A DNA stretch of 34,757 nucleotides, taken from positions 358,845-393,601 of the forward strand of contig BFEA01000137.1 in NCBI GenBank assembly GCA_003427395.1. The letters run 5' to 3'. The translations under genes were made by a program, and so were the position numbers. The notes under the pieces are model-generated. The model did no database searches and was not told where the DNA came from. It saw nothing but the letters and a program-made list of their open reading frames with translations. Positions 9,872 to 20,104 of the stretch are shown in pieces (position 1 is the stretch's first letter; each line of letters begins with the position of its first letter). This DNA is from Chara braunii. Its lineage: Eukaryota; Streptophyta; Charophyceae; Charales; Characeae.

Positions 9872-11460
9872 CTAAATATATAGGGTTATCAACTTATCAC
9901 CTTCGTCTGTCACCCATTTGTTGCCGAACAGCGGTTGTCTTAAAATCTCATCTATGGATCTTGGTCTGTTGGACTTCTTTGGTACTATTTCTCTCCAGAT
10001 CCGAATCAGAGCTGCCCAGTGTGGGGTAGGGTGTCTGACTGTGTCTAGATGAGGTCCCCTTCTTTGTCTTCTCCTTCTTACTTTCAACTTCCATTCCTTA
10101 GTCATTACCCAAAACAGACCAGTCATGTTTTCCGACGAGGCTACTGGTGTCAATGCTTTGATGTTGTCTAATGCCAATTTGTTCCATGCACTTTTCTGGT
10201 TTCATCAATAGTTTGACTACCCATTTAGCTTGGAGGGCTTGTGTCTCGTATCTAGGATCTATGATCCCTAGACCCCCATAGAGCGGCTTCCTAATGATAT
10301 ACTGCCATGCAGTCTTGGGGATGCTCCCCTTTTTGTTGGGGTTCCCTGTCCATAGATAGGTCCTTGCTATGTGATTCAGTTCTTTAATTGAATTGTCCGG
10401 AATTGTCCATATAGAGGCAATATACCACATCATAGAGAATACCGAGGTGTTAAGCACCAGCGCTCAACCAATTAATGAGGCAAATGCGTTCCCCCATCCC
10501 CCTAGCTTATTTATTTGCTTTACAAGAATGTTTCGGGCCATTTGGGGTGCCAGACCCTCCCTAATCATCAGAATACCCAAATAACGGTTAGTAGTATCCG
10601 ACGTATCCCATGTCATGGCAGCCCCAGGCCCTTGCAGATCAGGAAGATCCTCATCTGCAAGCCACCACCCAATTGTCTTTTTCCAATTAATCTTCATTTC
10701 TGACGCCAATCTGAAGGCTTCCATTGCTTTGGCCAGAGTTTTGAACGAGGAGTCAGAAGCCCGGATCAGGATCATAAGATCGTCTGCAAACATGATTGCG
10801 GTCGGGAAGCTCATGTGGTGAGCAGACCCCGCACTAACTTCTGGGAGTCTCTGAATGGAGGGGTCTTTTCGTAGGAATGACGCAATTGCTTCCATTACGA
10901 ACAAAAAGATCGAAGGGGCAAGTGGGTCTCCTTGCCTAACCGACCGGGAAATTGGGTAACTCTCCAACAGAAACCCATTTACTTGTACACAGCCTGTGGC
11001 ATCATTGTGTAGGATTTGAACCCACTTCCTAAAGTTTGGTCCCACCCCCATTAGTTCCATACTTGCATCCAAGAAAGACCAGTTGACTTGGTCGTACGCC
11101 TTCTCAAAGTCAAAGAAGAGTTTGGCAGTGTTTATTCTTTTTTCTCTGACTTTGTTCACTGCTTCGTTTATGGTCAGTACATTGTCCAAAATATATGGCC
11201 CTGGAATGAAACCCGTTTGGTCAATGTGAAAGCATTTGTCCGTTAAGTTTGTAACTCTCGCAGCGAGCGCTTTGGCTAGAATCTTATAAGGGAGCGTCGG
11301 TAAAGAGATTGGTATGTAATTCTTGATGTCCTCTTTGTCTCCCTTCTTATATAGCAGTGTGACAACGCTGCTACTTATGAGATTGCCAAGACCCCTTCTG
11401 ACCCAATTGTCCCTGTAGAAGATCATTAAGTCTTCCCCTAAGAGCGACTATAATTTCTCC
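9872..11460 (-). pseudogene. LINE ORF2 reverse transcriptase and connection domains
   Basis: This is the polymerase of the non-LTR element. The SPGIDGLTKELWEKL block lies just upstream of 11426. Then come KKGDKEDIKNYIPISLP, FFDFEKAYDQVNW (first catalytic Asp), SVRQGDPLAPSIFLF and the catalytic FADDLMIL at about 10780-10800, in the 11426-10464 frame. After a stop, 10457-10098 continues with GGLGIIDPRYETQALQAKW, the usual segment after the thumb in plant LINEs. A third frame, 10177-9872, carries on. The catalytic motifs are intact. Frameshifts at about 10460 and 10150 break the protein. Confidence 0.92.
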
Positions 11461-12114
11461 CATAACTCCTTTGTTAGCCCATCAATCCCTGGCGATTTGT
11501 CATTATTCATGCTCTTGAGTGCTTGGTGAAGTTCTTCCACTGTTAGTGGTTTGTCTAGAACTTCCGCTTGTTCTGTTGATATCGTTTGTTCCAAATACTG
11601 TCCCTTGTGGCATGTGAGGTAGGCGACCGGGTTTTGGTCTGATATAGTTCTTGGTAGAAATCTTTTGCTATTCCTAGCATTCCTTCACTGGTTGACACTG
11701 TCTCTTCCGGGTCACTAAGGGTTTTTAATCTTTCTATTGTACTAGTCCGCGAGTTGGCCTTGATGCGGGCGAAGAAGTGTTTCGACATGGATTCACTGAG
11801 CTCATATTCGTTCATTCTGGCTCTTATTTGCACACCTTTTTAAGTCCCACCGATCTCCACATAGCCAGTTCTTCTCGTGCTTTCTCAAAAATTTCAGAGT
11901 AGAGCAGGGATGACGGGTTGTCGCTCAGGTTGGTCTCTGCGATCTTCAACGCAGATTCCAGTGTTTGCCTTCTTTGTTTTCTCATGGTTGCTAGCTTTCT
12001 TGAGATTTTTGCCACTGTCTTTGAGAGGGCGGAGTAGCCTTCTTGAAACCATACCCATCGATCCTGGGTGGGTAGCCAGGAATCTCTCCGCTCTTGCCAA
12101 CATTCAGTGCCAGT
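11461..12114 (-). pseudogene. LINE ORF2 segment between endonuclease and RT
   Basis: Two - strand frames cover it. 12117-11824 begins TECWQERRDSWLP and contains DRWVWFQEGY and ISRKLATMRKQRRQTL, a basic helical stretch found between endonuclease and RT of plant LINEs. 11833-11555 contains SMSKHFFARIKANSRTSTI, the usual segment before RT. They are out of frame with each other. The segment resumes the LINE immediately beyond the inserted LTR-like sequence. Confidence 0.75.
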
Positions 12115-12119
12115 CACAC

Positions 12120-13245
12120 GCCTGCAAGGAACATGAGTATGGACGAAGCACAGAAATCCAGAATGAAGTCCAAGTATTCAAAGCCAAAGCAGATAGCACA
12201 TGGAACCGAGTAACCATCCCATTGAGAATGATACAGAAGAATCGTGAGTCAATGTCCATGCCCAACAGGGCAACACCAACAGCATAACCCAAATGTAGTA
12301 ACCATCCCATTGAGAATGATACAGAAGAATCGTGAGTCAATGTCCATGCCCAACAGGGCAACACCAACAGCATAACCCAAATGTAGCTCTCTCTTGTGAA
12401 TGGCGCCAGGCGCCCTATCTACTCTACANCCTATCCTACAACTACAGCAATGANCAGCAACCAGACAACTTGACTACCAGCGAGTGATGATGTCAACACC
12501 AATGCCNTATTCCACCATCACCAGGTACGTGTCATCTTCCCCACACTCTCCCTTGTTACCCACACAGCGCCCTTCACCTCCGAAGTACCACCTTCGCCCT
12601 CACCTCCCCTGCACCCTCTTGCGGCCCGGCTATGGCCGCCAGTGCCCTGCATGCAGACAACGCCCTACCGCCTAGCGCTGGCCTGCTCTGTCTTAGCGTT
12701 GCGCTGCTCTGCATAGCGCTGTACACTTGCATCCGCGCAGCGTGCCCGCATATGCCAGCATTGGCCAAGATGCCCGCTGCCTCGCCCTGCTTGCCTATAT
12801 GCCAGTACAGTGTGTGGGCGGCCTCCCTTCAGCCTGTGACCGGGGCCCAGAGGCTGAAGCCAACTCGATACAGTTGGGCCCCGGGGTAAGGCAGTTGCGC
12901 CTCCTTCATCAAGGCCTGCGGCCAGATTCAGACAGTGGGCCGATTTCCCTTTGGCATTTTCGGCCTCTCTTCCCAGCATGCATTGTTGGCCTCACGTTTA
13001 GATGCCCAGGGCCTAACCAACTCAAAGGCCCTGGGCTTTCGGCATTTGCTGAAATCCGAGACTCGGTGCACTCCGACCAACTGGCGTGCTGCAACTGTAT
13101 GGACCCCACTTCGTGAAATGTTGCACAGAGGGCTCTTGTCGATTTGCTGGCCCGCCTTCACTTAGGGCGGGCACTAGGCTTGCTGGGGCCTTAGCCATGA
13201 ACATGTGCATCATGGCAAGGCCCCTACTTGAGGGCTCAATCCTCA
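12120..13245 (-). mobile_element. LTR-like insertion inside LINE ORF2 (possible solo LTR)
   Basis: The LINE endonuclease stops at about 13250 and LINE coding resumes at about 12114. The interrupting sequence on the - strand starts TGAGGATTGAG and is a diverged relative of the element A LTR, sharing the same opening, a TGCCCGCC...GGCGGGCC hairpin and the GGGGTCCA...CGCCAGTTGG block. Both edges are flanked by CACAC (12115-12119 and 13246-13250), a possible 5-bp target duplication. The far end does not finish in CA, so the edges are provisional. It includes an 88-bp tandem duplication and isolated Ns at 12428, 12454 and 12507. Confidence 0.6.
12211..12386. repeat. 88-bp direct tandem duplication
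   Basis: Positions 12211-12298 and 12299-12386 are identical by eye. Each starts TAACCATCCC or its equivalent and ends AAATGTAG. The duplication lies inside the LTR-like insertion. The - strand frame across it repeats a short hydrophobic peptide twice. Confidence 0.92.
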
Positions 13246-14176
13246 CACACCCCTCCTTGAAAATTCCGACTTAGAAGGAGGGAATTATTTAACTTATGAA
13301 AGTTGGTTCCTTTCCTTACCAATTGTTCGAAGTTGATTGTCAGTTCAATCGGCTTATGATCTAGACCTGGATATGGTGCCAAGGGTGGTACTTTTGCATC
13401 CTTGACCGCCCCCGTCGTTGTCTCTGATACCAGGAAGTAACCAATGCGAGAGAAAGCCGTGTGATGAGTGTGGTTCTTTTTTACTAGGGAGAAGGCTTTT
13501 GCGGTAGGATGAATGGTTCTAAACGGTTCAACCAGGCCATGGTCCAACATCGATTTCTGGATTGGTAACGCCTCTTGTGAGTTGTATGAGTTAGAAGATC
13601 GGGATCTGCGGTCTGTTGAGGGGTCAAGAGTGACATTCCAATCCCCTGCCACTATACAAGATGATAATGGGGGGAGCATGGTGCCCAGGTTTGCTATAAA
13701 GGATGTTCTCTCCGTCGAGTCATTCAGGGCATAATGTTGAATAGAAAAAAATCATCTTCTTTCCACGTAAGGTGCATGAAACACCATCTTCCGTCACTAT
13801 GGTCAACTTTCTTGTCCAGGACCCTTCCTGCCGGGAAGATATGAGACGAGTTGGGAATCAGAATAGTTGTGCCTTTCGTGCTCGAAGCGTTGTCCACCGC
13901 CCAAATTTCTTCCTTGATCCCTCCTAGTTTCCTTGGTACGAAGTTTCTGATTCTGATGTATTCGGTGGAGAGAGTAAGGTGGGTTTCTTGTAGCAATATG
14001 ATGTCTGCTGCCTTCTTGTTGTATACTGTCAGACCTTTGATTAAGTCATTCAGTTTGTCTTCCTTGTCAATGATGTTACCCAACCCATTTATGGTCCAAC
14101 ACCGAATCACAAACCCTTGGTGTTTCCAATCTTCCCGAGTCACCCTCTCGTTTACCGCTTCCCTGAATTCATCCAT
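13246..14176 (-). pseudogene. LINE ORF2 apurinic-type endonuclease domain
   Basis: This domain would nick target DNA to prime reverse transcription. The - strand frame 14176-13724 begins MDEFREAVNERV and shows RCWTINGLG (usually WN-x-RGL), LLQETHLT and the DDFFLFNI strand. After a frameshift near 13733, frame 13679-13250 continues with VAGDWNVTLDPSTDR, FSRIGYFLVS and PGLDHKPIEL. QETH, GDWN and DH signatures are preserved, while the SRID motif reads SRIG. The final LNNSLL is typical just after the domain. The protein is then cut by the LTR-like insertion. Confidence 0.9.
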
Positions 14177-15788
14177 TTTCCTACTTTCTGAGGCGGGCTG
14201 TAACCATAGTTAAATGGGCGGCACATCTACGAGGGTGCGAGGCCACCCGAGTCTGATCCCATTGGGTCGTCCCCAGGCTCCAAACTCCCTGCGTCCTGTC
14301 CTGATTTCACAGGTGAAGTCGTACCCTGCTCCTCAATCTTGTATGGCCCCTCGTTGTCATTGTTGTCATTGTTGTTTTTCCCCGTGTCTGTAGCTCGTTC
14401 CTGGTCTTTTTTCTCATCGTCAGGAAAACCGCACAGCGATTCATTATCTAACTCGTCACTTCTATAAAATTTGTCCTAGTCAGTGGAATATGCTCTTGCG
14501 TCCAAGTCCCCATCCCCTTCCAGCATCCTTGTGGTCACAAGGTATGCGACCGACACAGTCGTTAGTTCCGCTGGTAAACTCGATCCCGCCAGAACGTTGT
14601 ACGGGACCTCTGTTACCGTTCTCCAGGGTCTCCATCTCATTCCTTATCTCAGGTGTGTAGATTCCGGTAACTTGATGATCAAGGGCGATAATGTCTGGGG
14701 GGAGTGTCTGCCCGGCTCTGTGTGTTGTGCCGTTGGACCGTCTTATTCCGTTCGGGAGGACGTGTCCTTCAAGTCTGCTTCGCCGGGACAGTCTCGAAAA
14801 TGCCCAAGGGGAATTCAATTGTTATCTTTTCACGGAGGATATCCGCCACATTCTGGCCTTCCTCGAAGCAAGGGATTTGAAAGGACACATCCGTGCCGAT
14901 TTGCCGTTCTCCAATTTTGTGGACATACCTTGCAGCGATTAGAAGACGAATGTTCAACAACGTTAGTCATGACGACCTGGCTGTTTCCACCACCAACGAA
15001 GCCTCGTTTTTGGCTATATGTGTAATCGTGATGAATTCGGGGGTGCATTCCTCATTCAGTTTCTTCAAATTGTCAGTTTGGGCTAAGACCACAACTGCTT
15101 CTTTCTCCAGCGGGATGCGTCCTGATTCCTCTTCATATTCCTTTTCTTCCGCATCCAACTCCTTCTTTTTCTGGTTCTTTCCGGACTTCCACTTCTTTGG
15201 GCGCAGATCCTGAAATTCATGTTTGGCATCGGGGATAGTTTTGTCCTTGTCCTTCAGCCGCTGTTCTCTTTCCCTTTTCTTTTCAGTGTACCGGAATGCT
15301 GTGTATTCTGAAAGTTCTTATGCTTTTACCTTCTTGAGAACATCAAACTAGTCATTGGAACTCCCCATGCCACCGATGGACCCCATCTTACCCTTTCTCT
15401 GAGATCTTTCTGTGTGCTTTAAACACGCTACCCGAATATCAAAGGCATGCTCCCCTTCCCTTTTGACCTTCTCCACATACTCTCTGAGCCACTATAGGGA
15501 TTGTTGGGAATCACTCTCACTATCTGTTGATGAACTTCCTGCATCGGTATTACTTTCGTCTGCCATATTGTCCGATCCACTATCCCATGAGTCCCCTGTC
15601 TTGCCTTCGTTGTTCTTTCCGGTGGACATGTTTATGCTTCCCTTTGTCCCCTCTGCATCCATTGCCTTCCTCCTCTTGAGGCCACCCTCCGTGGTCTCTT
15701 GCCCCCCCTCATTGTTCAACGTCCGCTTGTTATCTGTTTGTGTTCCGGTCTTCCGGAGCGCTGCTTGTTCCAGATTTTTTAGCCTGCT
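14177..15788 (-). pseudogene. Decayed C-terminal part of LINE ORF1 and inter-ORF region
   Basis: Short - strand frames carry acidic and Ser-rich low-complexity text. 15719-15492 has SDNMADESNTDAGSSSTDSESD, and 15158-14967 has a Glu-rich start followed by ECTPEFITITHIAKNEA. Such charged tails are common in ORF1 proteins of plant LINEs. Many stops and frame changes prevent a single model. The boundary between ORF1 and ORF2 is somewhere near 14200. The + strand frames, some over 200 codons, are Ser/Leu/Phe-rich mirror images of this charged sequence. Confidence 0.55.
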
Positions 15789-17102
15789 TCAGAAGCTGGT
15801 TGGTTCCTTGTTGAATTCCTGCATGGCTTGTTCCCTGACTGCATCCAAGTCCCATAGTAAGTCTTCTCGATCCTTCTCTTCCTTAATCACCCGGGAGTCG
15901 ATAAGCGGATCGGTGTTTATCCTCGTTGGGTTGCCTGACACTTTCCCAATTGCTTTCTTTTGCCATCTGCTATCTGCTGGAGGGAAGATGTTCGGTTTCT
16001 TGACTGTGGGTTCCAGATCAGCATAATGCCAGACCCAGTTTGGTTCCTCCAGGTTGTCATCAAAGACCCATCCATCACAGTTGCTGTTCGTGACGAACCA
16101 GATTCCTAGAGCGTCCTCCACTTCCACCAGCATGTTGGGAAGGAGTTTGTGTTCTTTTGGCTGTTTTGGAAACTTGGGACAATTGGGGTCTGTTCCGATG
16201 TGGCCCCACTCCCTACATCGAAAACAGACCGGGGAGTTCTTGGTAGAGACCTTGATTTCCACTACTCTGTTCTCGATCCGGAAATTCCAAGTCTGTGGAA
16301 ATACCGGGGGGCTGTTTGTTTTGACCTCCAGCACTGTTGTCATGGATCCACAGTGCGGGGCCAAAAATTCCGGTGTTGGCAGGATCCATTTGAGGATCTT
16401 GTTCGCTGTGTACTGTTTCTCAAGTCTGTCCACCAGCAGACCGTGAAAACCCAGCTGGATGTTGTCGAACTGCACCCATAAATTTTCCTATAAGAGTGTC
16501 TGTTTGTAGGAGACCGAAAACACTGGGTTTTGTCTCTAAGCATTCAATTTCTTCCATTTGGTGATCGTACAGACCGAAGCATTACAATTCCTGGATTGCA
16601 TTTCAGCCGCGGCCTTTGCATGTTCCTCCCAGATAAACATGGACGTGATATTGTTTCGACCCAGGTTTTGTAGTGTGAAAGTTTCACCGGATTGCTTGAG
16701 TTTGAGTTCTTTCTTAATAGTTTCAATTGCCCATTTCCTTTTCTCTGCCGGTTGGAGATCTGCACCATTGCATGTAAAGTTGAGGACCACGCCACGTCTT
16801 TCGTGCAGATTGTCCAACTCCGCCACTTTTTCCTCCGGATACTTCCAAACAATTATCTCTTCTTACTTGTCATCCACCTTTTGTGTCTCCTTGGTCTGTA
16901 ACCCCTGAACTTTTGTCTTATCTATCAGAAATTTGAGAGCCTCGTTGTCAATCACATTGACGCATTTTCCCACCATGTTTGGGTTCATTGAAATCGCGTC
17001 TTGGGAAGAAGACACCATTATTCTTATACTGCGAGGAAGCCAGTCGTAGCACCCTCTAACTGTACCACCCGATTTGTCGGTTCTTGCTAGGGGCGATGAC
17101 AA
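15789..17102 (-). pseudogene. LINE ORF1 protein with CCHC knuckle
   Basis: ORF1 proteins bind the LINE RNA. Three - strand segments belong together. 17102-16863 is a basic start with DNEALKFLIDKTK. 16826-16536 includes AELDNLHERRGVV and EEHAKAAAEMQSRN, an RRM-like helix region. 16475-15789 contains ILKWILPTPEFLAPHCG, a beta-rich VEIKVSTKNSPVCFRC segment and the zinc knuckle CFRCREWGHIGTDPNC (C-x2-C-x4-H-x5-C). The knuckle follows the DUF4283-like region as in plant LINE ORF1. Frame breaks near 16855 and 16500 make it a pseudogene. Confidence 0.8.
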
Positions 17103-17213
17103 AGGGAGTATTCGACAGGGATGACAGGGGTTGGCGGTGAGAGTGGTAAGTGCTTAATAGAACAGGTAGACTAAACACACTTGGGAACAGTCGTGCGCTA
17201 TTGCGAAAATTTT

Positions 17214-17405
17214 GGCAGCATTTACCCTCCCCACTTGGGGATCGGGTTTTCGGCAGGTATCACGTCAGTGATAGTGTAAGTAGATAGTTGATCAGACGAA
17301 TGTTTAGTAACTGGACGATAGTCTGAGTTGCACTTAGCAACACAACCACATGTATTAAAAAGCGAACGAACTGGCAGCATTTACCCTTCCCACTTGGGGA
17401 TCGGG
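17214..17405. repeat. Repeated 33-bp block, 159-bp spacing, at LINE 5' end
   Basis: GGCAGCATTTACCCT(C/T)CC is followed by CACTTGGGGATCGGG. It is found at 17214-17246 and again at 17373-17405 with one mismatch. The two copies may be 5'-UTR monomers of the LINE, or a short target-site repeat near its 5' end. The core CCCCACTTGGGG is almost self-complementary. Confidence 0.8.
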
Positions 17406-17559
17406 CTCCCAACAGAAGACCAGCAACCAGTAAGGCTAGAGAAAGAGATGCCACATGAGGAAAGGCGGAGAAGCACACTTGGCAAGGCCTTCATAATCAG
17501 GCCAAGAACTCTAAGGAAGAAAAAGCAGGACGGGGGGAGGGGCGAGGAAGGATGGAGAC
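17406..17559. other. No feature recognised
   Basis: The sequence is purine-rich at its right end and leads into the minisatellite. No coding or RNA signature is visible. Confidence 0.4.
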
Positions 17560-17925
17560 AGGTGGCGTCGAGATGGGATCAGGATGGGAACAGGATGGAA
17601 ACGGGACAGGAGTGGGCTGGGATCGGGATAGGATCGGGATAGGATCAGGATGGGATCGGGGTGGGATCGGTCTAGGATTGGGATGAGCTCGGAATGGGAT
17701 CGGGGTGGGATGGGGATGGGAGAGGATAGGGACTGGTCGGGTCGGGATGGAATCGGGATGGGGTCGAGATGGGATCAGGCTGGTATCGGGTGGGGACGGA
17801 TGGGATCGAGATGGGATCGGGATGAGATCGGGAAGGGATCGGACTGGGATGGGGAAGGGAACGGGATGGGATCGGGATGGGATGGGGCTGGGAACGGATG
17901 GGGACAGATGGGTGGCTGACTAGGG
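17560..17925. repeat. G-rich degenerate minisatellite (GGGATC/GGGATGG)
   Basis: About 360 bases are made of variants of GGGATCGGGATGG, such as GGGATCGGG, GGGATAGG and GGGATGGG. The strand has dozens of GGG runs, so G-quadruplex formation is plausible. Frames across it give Gly/Met/Trp/Asp-rich text on + and Pro/Ser/His-rich text on -, which I reject as genes. Element C starts 18 bases beyond it. Confidence 0.88.
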
Positions 17926-17943
17926 TCGATGGATCGATGGATC

Positions 17944-18497
17944 TGAAACGGTTTCACCTTTTTCAGTAGCAGATGCAGATCCCAGGGCTCGATCCCTAGA
18001 CCTTGCCCTACCCGTGTACAGTACCTGTGTAAACCCCGAGAGTTGAACCNGTGACCTGTGTATTNGTAAANAGTTGGTAGGCNTGTCGTAGGTCCATAGG
18101 TAGCAGGGGTTCGATCTGTAGATCTATAGAGTAGAAGTCCTAGTGAGTTCCAGAAGTCTAGCTGTAGCCCTTCTAGAAGGTCGGCAAGTGGGCAAGTGGT
18201 CAAGTGGCGAGTCAAGTGGTGGACTAAACTGCAGTGCAATCGCAGTACGACCTCGGTAGGATAGCAGTGAGTCCACAGTCAGTTAGCGGTAAGGTCCAGT
18301 CAGTCCCAGTCCGGTCCAGAAAGTACCACGAGGGACTGTGAGCACCATGGGCTGATGGAAAGGGGCATACCACCAAGTTTCAGAAATATAAATCAAGAGG
18401 CAGCGCCCAGCCATTCATTGATTCCTGGGTGAGCCATGGGGAAGCACTGCCACAGCGACTTGTGCAAGGAGGTCTGCAGTGAGCCCGGAGCTGAAGT
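17944..18497 (+). repeat. 5' LTR of gypsy element C (cut by N gap)
   Basis: The sequence begins TGAAACGGTTTCA, itself a near-palindrome. It matches 27445-27998 with about a dozen differences by eye, most of them in the last 300 bases. It includes Ns at 18050, 18065, 18071 and 18083, at the same offsets as in the other copy. The preceding bases GGATC (17939-17943) would be the target duplication, but the matching copy was not found because the right LTR edge is unresolved. The LTR continues into the gap. Confidence 0.85.
18387..18393 (+). promoter_or_regulatory. TATA box in 5' LTR of element C
   Basis: TATAAAT lies 443 bases after the LTR start. It occurs at the same offset in the 3' copy, although neighbouring bases differ. 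It is the likely core promoter for the element's RNA. Confidence 0.6.
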
Positions 18498-19496
18498 NNN
18501 NNNNNNNNNNNNNNNNNNNNNNNNNNNNNNNNNNNNNNNNNNNNNNNNNNNNNNNNNNNNNNNNNNNNNNNNNNNNNNNNNNNNNNNNNNNNNNNNNNNN
18601 NNNNNNNNNNNNNNNNNNNNNNNNNNNNNNNNNNNNNNNNNNNNNNNNNNNNNNNNNNNNNNNNNNNNNNNNNNNNNNNNNNNNNNNNNNNNNNNNNNNN
18701 NNNNNNNNNNNNNNNNNNNNNNNNNNNNNNNNNNNNNNNNNNNNNNNNNNNNNNNNNNNNNNNNNNNNNNNNNNNNNNNNNNNNNNNNNNNNNNNNNNNN
18801 NNNNNNNNNNNNNNNNNNNNNNNNNNNNNNNNNNNNNNNNNNNNNNNNNNNNNNNNNNNNNNNNNNNNNNNNNNNNNNNNNNNNNNNNNNNNNNNNNNNN
18901 NNNNNNNNNNNNNNNNNNNNNNNNNNNNNNNNNNNNNNNNNNNNNNNNNNNNNNNNNNNNNNNNNNNNNNNNNNNNNNNNNNNNNNNNNNNNNNNNNNNN
19001 NNNNNNNNNNNNNNNNNNNNNNNNNNNNNNNNNNNNNNNNNNNNNNNNNNNNNNNNNNNNNNNNNNNNNNNNNNNNNNNNNNNNNNNNNNNNNNNNNNNN
19101 NNNNNNNNNNNNNNNNNNNNNNNNNNNNNNNNNNNNNNNNNNNNNNNNNNNNNNNNNNNNNNNNNNNNNNNNNNNNNNNNNNNNNNNNNNNNNNNNNNNN
19201 NNNNNNNNNNNNNNNNNNNNNNNNNNNNNNNNNNNNNNNNNNNNNNNNNNNNNNNNNNNNNNNNNNNNNNNNNNNNNNNNNNNNNNNNNNNNNNNNNNNN
19301 NNNNNNNNNNNNNNNNNNNNNNNNNNNNNNNNNNNNNNNNNNNNNNNNNNNNNNNNNNNNNNNNNNNNNNNNNNNNNNNNNNNNNNNNNNNNNNNNNNNN
19401 NNNNNNNNNNNNNNNNNNNNNNNNNNNNNNNNNNNNNNNNNNNNNNNNNNNNNNNNNNNNNNNNNNNNNNNNNNNNNNNNNNNNNNNNNNNNNNNN
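18498..19496. other. Assembly gap, 999 Ns
   Basis: This is an unsequenced run. The rest of the 5' LTR, the primer-binding site and perhaps more of the TTGACC repeat lie in it. Frames that cross it have no meaning. Confidence 1.
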
Positions 19497-20060
19497 GAAG
19501 GAAGGTGAGAGGAAGAAGAGGGTTGGCAAGGGAAAGAGAAGCCGGCAGCCATAGCTGACCGGAGGGTTGACCAGAAGAGTTGACCGGAGGTTGACCGGAT
19601 GCGTTGACCGACGTTGACCGGAGTTGACCGCAGCGTTGACCGCCGTTGACCAAGACTTTGACCAAGATGGAGCCAGTAACATCTCGCCGCGAAGTGTCAC
19701 CACGGAGTACCGAAGGAGGGAGAAAGACCAGACAGAGGGGAAGAGACTGAGAAGAGAGAGAAAGAGGCCGATAGCCGAGAGGTAAAGAGAGAGCCGATCA
19801 AAAAAAAAAAAAAAAAAAAAAAGGAAAGAGAAGAAGAAGACAGCCGGGGTGAAAGGAGGCGAGGAGGGTGAAAGGAAGAAGAGGGTTGGCAAGGAAGAGG
19901 AGCCGGCAGCCATAGTTGACCGGAGAGTTGACCGGGGGTTGACCGGAGGTTTTGATCGACGTTGACCGGAGTTGACCGGGGGTTGACCGGGGGTTGACCG
20001 GGGGTTGACCGCAGCGTTGACCAGCGTTGACCAAGGCGTTGACCACTACTTTGACCAAGC
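19497..20060. repeat. TTGACC minisatellite in two blocks
   Basis: Variants of the 10-12 base unit GTTGACCGG(A/G)G fill about 19551-19670 and 19913-20060. I count about 21 TTGACC cores. Each block is preceded by the same sentence, GGAAGAAGAGGGTTGGCAAG then GCCGGCAGCCATAG, and followed by GACCAAG(A/C)TGGAGC and GTAACATCTCGCC. A larger unit of about 366 bases is therefore duplicated, with an A21-22 tract at 19800-19822 between the blocks. Confidence 0.88.
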
Positions 20061-20104
20061 TGGAGCTGGTAACATCTCGCCAAGCCTTCAGCCTATCCCT
20101 CGCC

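Larger units (their letters stand above)
7795..17405 (-). mobile_element. LINE retrotransposon, nested in element A (5' edge approximate)
   Basis: Read on the - strand the order is a 5' region with repeats, ORF1 with a CCHC knuckle, ORF2 with endonuclease, reverse transcriptase and zf-RVT, a 3' UTR and a poly(A) tail. This is the layout of plant non-LTR retrotransposons of the L1 type. The element begins directly after element A integrase sequence on the window's left side. It carries several frameshifts and an LTR-like insertion of about 1.1 kb. The 5' limit is uncertain. I place it at the repeated block ending 17405, but it could be near 17210 or 17110. Confidence 0.8.

Noticed and set aside
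12390-12415. TGGCGCC as a tRNA primer-binding site
   Set aside because: The match is only seven bases inside a GGCGCC palindrome, and the tRNA complement does not continue.
15412-16026. A 204-codon + strand frame rich in Ser, Leu and Phe, possibly a membrane protein
   Set aside because: It is the antisense of the acidic, Ser-rich LINE ORF1 region, which has clear family motifs on the other strand.
17650-18239. Gly/Met/Trp/Asp-rich or Pro/His-rich repeat protein
   Set aside because: It is a read-through of the GGGATC minisatellite in all frames.
18380-19913. Long open frames of 359-506 codons on both strands
   Set aside because: They exist only because they run through 999 Ns.
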